From an uncultured Paraprevotella sp. (GTDB lineage: Bacteria > Bacteroidota > Bacteroidia > Bacteroidales > Bacteroidaceae), in contig CAAFWT010000003.1 of NCBI GenBank assembly GCA_900766785.1, positions 1-5,019 of the forward strand: a stretch of 5,019 nt of DNA, in the 5' to 3' direction. Position 1 is the first letter of the stretch, and every line of letters starts with the position of its first letter. Positions 1-5,019 of the stretch are shown here, piece after piece. The notes beneath the pieces are model-generated. The model was not told the origin of the DNA and did no database searches. It was given only the letters and a program-made list of their open reading frames with translations. Made by a program: the position numbers and the translations under genes.

Positions 1-23
1 CCTACACGACGCTCTTCCGATCT
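1..23 (+). other. Illumina TruSeq read-1 adapter remnant (artefact)
   Basis: These 23 bases are identical to the last 23 bases of the Illumina universal/TruSeq P5-side adapter, the part ending in GCTCTTCCGATCT. Genomic sequence starts at base 24. The adapter is open in the same frame as the following gene and would translate as YTTLFRS, a peptide that turns up in protein databases as adapter contamination. Any protein called from base 3 therefore carries seven artificial residues. The match also suggests that window position 1 is a true contig end. Confidence 0.97.
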
Positions 24-1925
24 GGCCAGGTGGATGAAGGCTGGCATGTGTATGGTACTGATATCCCAGAGGGAGGCCCCACAGCTGCCTCCATTACCAT
101 AGAGAAGATGCAGGGCCTGCAGAGTGAGGGAAAACTACGCTCCGTGGGTAAGGTTCACCGTGCCCAGGATCCTATGTTCGGCATGGAGGTATCGTACATG
201 GAGGGCGTGGCCACCTTTGAGCAGACCTTCACTATTACTGCCGAGGAATATTCTGTGGAGGGTTATATGACCTATGGTGCATGTAATGACGAGAACTGTC
301 TTCCTCCCACAGCCGTGGAGTTTTCCTTCAGAGGGAAGGCTGATGTGACCTCAGAGCCTCAGGCCGTTCCTTCTCCACAGGAGATGGCTGATACGGTGGC
401 TCAGGATACGCTCCCCCAGAGTGAGCCAACTGCATTTCAGGCAGATGCCGACCTGTGGGCTCCTGTCATAGAGGAACTCCATCAGACCGATTCTGCAGGA
501 CCTCTTGGGGATAAGAGTCTGATCACTATCTTCCTGCTCGGTCTGCTTGGAGGACTGGTGGCTCTGCTCACACCTTGTGTGTGGCCCATCATCCCCATGA
601 CGGTGAGCTTCTTCCTCAAGCGCAGTAAGGACAATCGCCGTCAGGGCATACGTGATGCCATGACCTATGGAGTAAGCATAGTGGTGATCTATGTGCTGCT
701 TGGACTCTTGGTTACCGCATTCTTTGGCGCGAGCAAGCTAAACGAATTGAGCACAAATGCCGTCTTCAACATCTTCTTCTTCCTGCTGCTTCTCCTCTTT
801 GGAATAAGTTTCCTGGGTGGATTTGAATTGTCCTTGCCAAGCCGATGGACCAATGCTGTGGACAAGAAGTCAGAATCCACACATGGCTTGCTGAGCATTT
901 TCCTTATGGCCTTCACGCTCAGCTTGGTCAGCTTCTCCTGTACAGGTCCCATCATAGGATTCCTCCTGGTGGAAGTGGGCACGAGTGGAGCTCTCCTGGG
1001 TCCCACTGTGGGAATGTTTGGCTTTGCCCTTGCCCTGGCTCTTCCCTTCACGCTCTTTGCTCTTTTCCCCGCTTGGCTGAAGAGTGTTCCCAAGAGCGGG
1101 AACTGGATGAATTGCATCAAGGTGTGCCTGGGATTCGTGGAGCTGGCTTTCTCTCTGAAGTTCCTCTCTGTGGCCGACTTGGCCTACGGATGGCATATTC
1201 TGGACCGTGAGGTGTTCCTCAGCCTTTGGATAGTCCTCTTTGCACTTTTGGGCGCATATCTTATTGGCTGGATTCGCTTTCCTCATGATGAGGACGAGTA
1301 CGATGAGATGGGAGAAGTGGTGGTCAATGTCCGTACAGGCGTGACCCGTTTTCTGCTCGCCTTGGTAAGTTTTGCCTTTGCCCTATATATGATACCAGGT
1401 CTGTGGGGAGCACCTTGCAAGGCTGTCAGCGCCTTTGCACCCCCTATGTCCACCCAGGATTTCCGTTTGGGAGATGCAGGAAGCGTTCATGCGCAGTTCA
1501 CCGATTACGAGGAGGGAATGGCCTATGCACGCGAGCATCACAAACCCGTGTTGGTGGACTTTACCGGTTATGGCTGTGTCAACTGCCGCAAGATGGAGGC
1601 CGCTGTGTGGACAGACCCTCAGGTGGCAGCCACCATCAAGGATAATTATGTGCTCATCTCACTCTATGTGGATGAGAAGACCGCACTCGACAGTACCTTT
1701 ACGGTGACAGAGAACGGTTCTGCCACACGCCTGCGTACAGTGGGGGACAAGTGGAGCTATCTGCAGAGAGTGAAGTTTGGCGCCAATGCGCAGCCCTTCT
1801 ACGTCTTGCTTGACAACGAGGGGAAACCGCTGGCACCCTCATATGCTTTCGACGAGAGTGTCGCTGCCTATCTGGAATTCCTCAATCAGGGCCTACGGGC
1901 ATATTCAGCCCGCAGTTCCCAGTGA
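24..1925 (+). CDS. dsbD: Thiol:disulfide interchange protein DsbD, 5'-truncated
   Basis: An inner-membrane reductase that takes electrons from cytoplasmic thioredoxin and delivers them to periplasmic thiol proteins. Numbering here is from the GTG at 30, which is an internal valine, not a start: the frame is open to base 24 (GQVDEGWHVYG) and then enters adapter. The signal peptide and first part of the N-terminal domain are missing. The periplasmic N-terminal domain (about 1-105) has the cysteine pair YGACNDENCLPP (C85, C90). A low-complexity linker follows (about 106-160). About eight hydrophobic segments lie between 163 and 457, with the membrane pair in TPCVWPIIP (C183) and SCTGPIIG (C304). 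The C-terminal thioredoxin-like domain (about 480-625) has CVNC (C516, C519) and a cis-Pro candidate in AQPFYVLL (P589). All six relay cysteines known from E. coli DsbD have counterparts. The frame ends in TGA at a natural family C-terminus, so there is no sign of a frameshift. Its promoter is outside the window. Confidence 0.93.
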   Translation, partial: GQVDEGWHVYGTDIPEGGPTAASITIEKMQGLQSEGKLRSVGKVHRAQDPMFGMEVSYMEGVATFEQTFTITAEEYSVEGYMTYGACNDENCLPPTAVEFSFRGKADVTSEPQAVPSPQEMADTVAQDTLPQSEPTAFQADADLWAPVIEELHQTDSAGPLGDKSLITIFLLGLLGGLVALLTPCVWPIIPMTVSFFLKRSKDNRRQGIRDAMTYGVSIVVIYVLLGLLVTAFFGASKLNELSTNAVFNIFFFLLLLLFGISFLGGFELSLPSRWTNAVDKKSESTHGLLSIFLMAFTLSLVSFSCTGPIIGFLLVEVGTSGALLGPTVGMFGFALALALPFTLFALFPAWLKSVPKSGNWMNCIKVCLGFVELAFSLKFLSVADLAYGWHILDREVFLSLWIVLFALLGAYLIGWIRFPHDEDEYDEMGEVVVNVRTGVTRFLLALVSFAFALYMIPGLWGAPCKAVSAFAPPMSTQDFRLGDAGSVHAQFTDYEEGMAYAREHHKPVLVDFTGYGCVNCRKMEAAVWTDPQVAATIKDNYVLISLYVDEKTALDSTFTVTENGSATRLRTVGDKWSYLQRVKFGANAQPFYVLLDNEGKPLAPSYAFDESVAAYLEFLNQGLRAYSARSSQ

Positions 1926-1947
1926 AGTAATTTCCCTGGTGGTGGGG

Positions 1948-2010
1948 GCGAAGTCTTTGGCAGATATGGCTCCAAGTTTGGCTGTTATGGCTTCAAGTTT
2001 GGCCGTTATG
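1948..2010 (+). repeat. 21-bp imperfect tandem repeat, three units
   Basis: Units lie at 1948-1968, 1969-1989 and 1990-2010. Units 2 and 3 agree at 19 of 21 bases (core CAAGTTTGGC, ending GTTATG); unit 1 agrees with unit 2 at 13 of 21. The array starts 22 bases after the dsbD stop. Because 21 is a multiple of three, it reads as heptapeptides on both strands: APSLAVM/ASSLAVM on +, and a coiled-coil-like ITAKLEA/ITAKLGA on -. Neither reading has a convincing gene around it. It is probably a small minisatellite or a coding remnant. Confidence 0.75.
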
Positions 2011-2029
2011 TCTTCTCTTGACTTTTTTT
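1993..2029 (+). terminator. Weak candidate terminator after dsbD
   Basis: TCAAG (1993-1997) can pair with CTTGA (2017-2021), and the stem is followed after one base by seven T residues (2023-2029). The stem is only 5 bp with a 19-nt loop, and the left arm lies inside the tandem repeat, so intrinsic termination is doubtful. The T-run position between dsbD and a separate promoter is the main argument for it. Confidence 0.25.
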
Positions 2030-2066
2030 AAGTTAATGAAGCAGAGGCCTTGTGAAGCCAAACAGA

Positions 2067-2074
2067 TAAATTTG
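2067..2074 (+). promoter_or_regulatory. Bacteroidetes-type -7 promoter element for the V-ATPase operon
   Basis: TAAATTTG fits the TAnnTTTG -7 consensus used by the Bacteroidetes primary sigma factor. It lies 53 bases before the subunit E start, giving an expected transcription start near 2080-2084. The matching -33 TTTG, normally about 19-21 bases upstream, is not evident: that stretch reads GCAGAGG. The call therefore rests on the -7 box and its position in the only sizeable spacer before the operon. Confidence 0.45.
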
Positions 2075-2086
2075 TATGGTCATACA
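2073..2086. promoter_or_regulatory. Perfect palindrome TGTATG-GT-CATACA at the predicted transcription start
   Basis: Six-base arms with a two-base centre form a perfect inverted repeat. It overlaps the end of the -7 element and covers the expected start of the V-ATPase transcript. That is a suitable place for a dimeric repressor to bind. With a 2-nt centre it is unlikely to fold as an RNA hairpin, so a DNA operator is the better reading. No regulator gene is in the window, so function is inferred. Confidence 0.35.
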
Positions 2087-2127
2087 GAGCGTGATAAGAA
2101 CGAAAACAACAAAAAGAATAATATAGA

Positions 2128-2715
2128 ATGGAGAAGATTCAAGAACTGACAGAGAAGCTCTATCGCGAAGGCGTAGAGAAAGGCCAGGCCGAGGCAGAGC
2201 GCATCAAGCTCGATGCACAGGCAGAGGCACAGAAAATCCTGGATAATGCTCGCCAGCAAGCTCAGGCGATAGAAGCACAAGCCAAGAAGAAGGCTGCAGA
2301 GTTGGATACAAACACCAAGAGTGAGCTGAAGCTCTACACCAGTCAGGCACTCAATGCGCTCAGAAGTGAGATAGCCAATGTGCTGACAAATAGTGCTGTG
2401 GACGAGGCTGTAAAGGGACTCGTGGCTGATCCTGAGTTCTTGCCGAAGTTCGCTGTCGAGCTGGCCAAGAAGTGGGCTTCTGATGAGCCCGTGGTGCTGA
2501 GCACGCCCGAGGCAGAGAGTCTCAAGAAGTATTTCGTGGCCAAGGCAAAGGAACTCCTCGACAAGGGCGTTACCATCCGCCAAGTGAGCGGAAAGGATAC
2601 CTTGCTCACCATAGCTCCTGCCGATGGCAGTTATAAGGTGGACTTCGGAAGAGAGGAATTTGAGACGTATTTCAAGGGATTCCTGCGTCCACAGTTGGTG
2701 GAGATGCTTTTCTGA
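2128..2715 (+). CDS. atpE: V-type ATP synthase subunit E (peripheral stalk)
   Basis: The 195-residue product matches the usual length of V/A-ATPase subunit E, a peripheral-stalk component that anchors the A3B3 head to the membrane part as a stator. The first 95 or so residues are highly charged and alanine-rich, with a long helical coiled-coil pattern (KGQAEAERIKLDAQAEAQKI). The C-terminal half is the globular domain: a GVTIRQVSGKDTLLTI strand region, an ADGSYKVDFGREEF motif, and a family-typical ending FLRPQLVEMLF. An in-frame TAA at 2119-2121 makes the ATG at 2128 the first possible start. It has no Shine-Dalgarno site but a strongly A-rich leader, as is common in Bacteroidetes. It is the first gene of the operon, 96 bp before the DUF2764 gene. 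Subunit E normally pairs with a G/H subunit, for which no gene is visible here. An alternative symbol is ntpE. Confidence 0.93.
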   Translation: MEKIQELTEKLYREGVEKGQAEAERIKLDAQAEAQKILDNARQQAQAIEAQAKKKAAELDTNTKSELKLYTSQALNALRSEIANVLTNSAVDEAVKGLVADPEFLPKFAVELAKKWASDEPVVLSTPEAESLKKYFVAKAKELLDKGVTIRQVSGKDTLLTIAPADGSYKVDFGREEFETYFKGFLRPQLVEMLF

Positions 2716-2740
2716 TGGCTATGTGATGCTCCCCAGTACA

Positions 2741-2772
2741 CCGTATGTGCATGGCTTTCATAGTTCATACGG
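2741..2772. promoter_or_regulatory. Inverted repeat (7-bp stem) between subunit E and DUF2764 genes
   Basis: CCGTATG (2741-2747) and CATACGG (2766-2772) are perfectly complementary around an 18-nt loop. A flanking CCCC (2731-2734) could pair with GGGG inside 2774-2778 across an asymmetric internal loop. No T-run follows (CTTTATTACTTAG), so this is not a standard terminator. It may be an RNA processing or stability element, a partial attenuator that adjusts subunit stoichiometry, or a protein-binding site. The pairing is certain; the function is not. Confidence 0.45.
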
Positions 2773-2811
2773 AGGGGGCTTTATTACTTAGATATCGTAA
2801 CACGCAGATAC

Positions 2812-3657
2812 ATGGGAAACTATTATTGTCTGGTGGCAGGTCTGCCCGACATTGAACTGGCTGATACTCAACCTGGATTCTCATTCCCGGAACTCAGAGA
2901 GTGGTGTGACTCTGAACTCTCAGAGGCAGACCGCAAGATCATATCATATTTCCATCTGAGGCAGGACTGCAGAAACCTTGTAAAGTTGCTCAAGGATCCC
3001 CATGCCCATGTGGATCTGTATGGCAATTATACCATGGAGCAGTATGAGGACCTGATAACAAGCGCAAGAGAGATGAACTTCAATGTGCATCGCTTCCCAT
3101 CCTTCATGAGCATATTTGCCCGTGAGTATAATTATAATAAGGATAAGAAGGGCTATTTCCCAGAGGATGAACTGGAGTACCAGTTCCTCAACTATGCCAT
3201 TACCACCTGCCCAAACCGCATGGTACGCGAATGGTATCAGCTCAATCTGGATGTGACCAACATCCTTACGGCCATGATTGCTCGCAAGAACGGATGGAAT
3301 GTGGCCGACTACATCCAGGGCGAAGGTGAGGTGCAGGAGATGATCAAGGAAAACAAGACGCGCGACTTTGACCTCACACATGAGTATGACTATGTGAAGG
3401 AACTTATGAAGATAGTGGACGAGGAAGACCCTGTCAGGAAGGAGAAGATGATAGATGCATTCAAGTGGATATGGCTGGAGGAGCGTACGTTCTTCAATCC
3501 CTTTGCCATAGAAGCCATCTTTGCCTATCATTGCAAACTGGAGATGCAGTACAGGTGGGCCAAGCTTGACGTACAGACAGGCAAGGAGACTTTCCGCCAG
3601 ATTATCGACAACCTGCGTTCGGAGGCTCGAGTGCCCGATGAATTCATTCAGAAATAA
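2812..3657 (+). CDS. DUF2764 family protein of the V-type ATPase operon
   Basis: A soluble 281-residue protein with no signal peptide or membrane segment, opening MGNYYCLVAGLPDIEL as DUF2764 (PF10962) proteins do. Family members sit between the E and A genes of V-ATPase operons in Bacteroidetes and, as I recall, in Chlamydia and Borrelia; no biochemical role is firmly assigned. In operons such as Enterococcus ntp, subunit C (central-stalk socket, eukaryotic d) follows E. Three segments here resemble the repeated helix signature of C/d subunits: YFHLRQDCRNLVKLLKDP (46-63), YQLNLDVTNILTAMIARKNG (142-161) and FAYHCKLEMQYRWAKLD (237-253, with the Y...K.E...R pattern). I infer a C-like role docking the central stalk to the membrane ring. 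The start is supported by the family N-terminus; no upstream ATG lies in frame before the TAG at 2761-2763. The gene ends 19 bp before subunit A, so the two are surely co-transcribed. Confidence 0.88.
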   Translation: MGNYYCLVAGLPDIELADTQPGFSFPELREWCDSELSEADRKIISYFHLRQDCRNLVKLLKDPHAHVDLYGNYTMEQYEDLITSAREMNFNVHRFPSFMSIFAREYNYNKDKKGYFPEDELEYQFLNYAITTCPNRMVREWYQLNLDVTNILTAMIARKNGWNVADYIQGEGEVQEMIKENKTRDFDLTHEYDYVKELMKIVDEEDPVRKEKMIDAFKWIWLEERTFFNPFAIEAIFAYHCKLEMQYRWAKLDVQTGKETFRQIIDNLRSEARVPDEFIQK

Positions 3658-3676
3658 ATAATAAAAAGCATATAAC

Positions 3677-5019
3677 ATGACAAAAGGAACTGTAAGTGGC
3701 ATAGTTTCCAATATGGTCACCATCCGTGTGGACGGACCCGTGATGCAAGGAGAAATATGCTACATAGAGACGGGAGGAGACCGCTTGATGGCCGAGGTAA
3801 TCAAGGTCACAGGCCAGGATGCCTATGTTCAGGTGTTCGAGAGTACCCGAGGACTGAAGGTAGGCTCTGTGGCTGAGTTTACAGACCACATGCTTGAAAT
3901 CCAGATGGGTCCTGGAATGCTGAGCAAGAACTATGACGGTCTGCAGAATGACCTGGACAAGATGGAAGGCGTCTTCCTCAAGAGAGGTCAGTATACAGAA
4001 CCGCTGGACGCCGATCGTGAGTGGGACTTCGTACCCATCGTGCAGGTGGGCGACCGTGTCCAGGAAAGTGACTGGCTGGGAGAAGTGGAGGAAAACCACC
4101 AGCCTCTCAAGATTATGGTTCCCTTCCAGATGAAGGGATTTGCCACGGTGAAGAGCATCGTCCCTGCTGGCAAGTACAGAATACATGATGTGGTGGCTGT
4201 GCTTGAGGACGAGAAGGGCGAAGAGATAAAAGTGGACATGGTGCAGCATTGGCCTGTGAAGTTTGCCCTGACAAACTATGCCGAGAAGCCTCGTCCATTC
4301 AAACTTCTGGAGACTGGTGTTCGTACTATAGATACCTTCAATCCCATCGTGGAGGGAGGCACGGGCTTCATTCCTGGTCCCTTTGGTACAGGAAAGACCG
4401 TTCTCCAGCATGCTATCTCCAAGCAGGCAGAGGCCGACATCGTGATTATTGCAGCCTGCGGAGAGCGAGCCAATGAGGTGGTGGAGATTTTCTCTGAGTT
4501 CCCCGAGCTGGTAGACCCTCATACGGGACGCAAGCTGATGGAGCGTACCATCATCATAGCCAATACCAGCAACATGCCTGTGGCAGCACGTGAGGCATCA
4601 GTCTATACTGCCATGACCATGGCCGAGTTCTATCGTTCCATGGGATTGCGCGTACTCTTGATGGCCGACTCCACTTCCCGTTGGGCACAGGCTTTGCGTG
4701 AGATGAGTAACCGTATGGAGGAGCTGCCTGGTCCCGATGCCTTCCCTATGGACCTGGGAGCTTTGATTTCCAACTTCTATGGCCGTGCAGGCTATGTGCG
4801 TCTGCGTAACGGACAGGTGGGTTCTGTCACCTTCCTCGGCACAGTATCACCCGCAGGTGGTAACCTGAAGGAGCCCGTCACCGAGAATACCAAGAAGGTG
4901 GCACGCTGCTTCTATGGATTGGAGCAGGACCGTGCGGACAAGAAACGTTATCCTGCTGTCAACCCCATTGATTCCTATTCCAAGTACCTGGAATATCCTG
5001 AGTTCTCAGAATACATCAC
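3677..5019 (+). CDS. atpA: V-type ATP synthase subunit A (catalytic), 3'-truncated
   Basis: Catalytic nucleotide-binding subunit of the A3B3 head; hydrolyses or makes ATP in a rotary H+ or Na+ pump. The frame opens at ATG 3677 (in-frame TAA at 3662-3664) as MTKGTVSGIVSNMVTIRVDG and runs off the right edge after 447 complete codons of an expected roughly 585. Visible in order: N-terminal beta-barrel (about 1-70); the A-subunit-specific insertion region (about 115-185); P-loop GPFGTGKT (234-241); the GER motif in ACGERANEVVEIF with catalytic Glu263; Walker B region LLMADSTSRWAQALRE (327-342) with Asp331; and SPAGGNLKEPVT (391-402). The P-loop has Thr where many A subunits have Ser, and GGN replaces the commoner GGD; both look tolerated. 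The long insertion and the GER/ADSTSRWA signatures mark it as V/A-type A, not F-type beta. It follows DUF2764 by 19 bp. An alternative symbol is ntpA. Confidence 0.96.
   Translation, partial: MTKGTVSGIVSNMVTIRVDGPVMQGEICYIETGGDRLMAEVIKVTGQDAYVQVFESTRGLKVGSVAEFTDHMLEIQMGPGMLSKNYDGLQNDLDKMEGVFLKRGQYTEPLDADREWDFVPIVQVGDRVQESDWLGEVEENHQPLKIMVPFQMKGFATVKSIVPAGKYRIHDVVAVLEDEKGEEIKVDMVQHWPVKFALTNYAEKPRPFKLLETGVRTIDTFNPIVEGGTGFIPGPFGTGKTVLQHAISKQAEADIVIIAACGERANEVVEIFSEFPELVDPHTGRKLMERTIIIANTSNMPVAAREASVYTAMTMAEFYRSMGLRVLLMADSTSRWAQALREMSNRMEELPGPDAFPMDLGALISNFYGRAGYVRLRNGQVGSVTFLGTVSPAGGNLKEPVTENTKKVARCFYGLEQDRADKKRYPAVNPIDSYSKYLEYPEFSEYI

Noticed and set aside
30..32. GTG as the translation start of DsbD
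   Set aside because: The coding pattern continues upstream (GQVDEGWHVYG) to the adapter, and a real DsbD needs a signal peptide before this point. The GTG is an internal valine.
689..1286. Overlapping antisense ORFs within the dsbD membrane region
   Set aside because: They are shadows of the transmembrane coding sequence; their translations are basic, low-complexity and without recognisable domains.
1777..2031. 84-codon + strand ORF covering the dsbD end and the tandem repeat
   Set aside because: Most of it overlaps the thioredoxin domain of DsbD in another frame, the start has no leader, and the protein resembles nothing I know. DsbD itself ends normally in its own frame.
2716..2811. A second promoter for the DUF2764-A genes
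   Set aside because: No TAnnTTTG-type element with a spaced TTTG is visible in the 96-bp gap, so co-transcription from the promoter before subunit E is simpler.
2944..3723. 259-codon antisense ORF opposite the DUF2764 gene
   Set aside because: It is the mirror of a strongly supported gene, runs past its end, and its hydrophobic His/Leu/Ile-rich translation is typical of the antisense of charged helical proteins.
3644..4522. 292-codon antisense ORF opposite subunit A
   Set aside because: The + strand encodes an unmistakable V-type A subunit with P-loop and GER motifs. The antisense product is His/Leu-rich with no domain pattern and no promoter.
1..5019. A novel defence, mobile or CRISPR-like system
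   Set aside because: All long frames are explained by DsbD and V-ATPase operon genes. There are no spacer-repeat arrays, transposase or integrase genes, terminal inverted repeats or toxin-antitoxin pairs.

Overview
The window looks like one end of a metagenomic or draft-genome contig from a member of the Bacteroidales, probably Prevotella-like. This rests on four things: the gene content and protein flavour, a TAnnTTTG-type promoter element, A-rich leaders instead of Shine-Dalgarno sites, and the gene order E - DUF2764 - A of a V-type ATPase. The genus is an inference; no rRNA or marker gene is present.

Layout: bases 1-23 are not biological. They exactly match the 3' end of the Illumina TruSeq read-1 adapter, so the contig end carries untrimmed adapter. 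From base 24 an open frame runs to 1925. It encodes a DsbD-type transmembrane thiol-disulfide reductase that lacks its signal peptide and first residues. All three redox cysteine pairs are visible. A 202-bp spacer follows (1926-2127). It holds a short 21-bp tandem repeat ending near a T-run, a Bacteroidetes-type -7 promoter element, a perfect 6-2-6 palindrome overlapping the expected transcription start, and an A-rich leader.

At 2128 a V-type (A/V) ATPase operon begins on the + strand: subunit E (peripheral stalk, 2128-2715), a DUF2764-family protein (2812-3657), and catalytic subunit A (3677 to the window end, about 448 of roughly 585 residues, cut off). The E-DUF2764 spacer contains a 7-bp-stem inverted repeat. 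The remaining subunits (B, D, I, K in related genomes) would be expected just beyond the right edge.

Functionally, the ATPase genes encode a membrane rotary machine coupling ATP turnover to H+ or Na+ movement. DsbD separately passes electrons from cytoplasmic thioredoxin to periplasmic thiol proteins. Nothing ties the two beyond orientation and proximity, and the operon appears to have its own promoter. The most interesting biological point is the DUF2764 protein. Its position and an apparent threefold internal pattern suggest it is a divergent central-stalk C/d subunit. I found no mobile element, CRISPR array, tRNA or rRNA.
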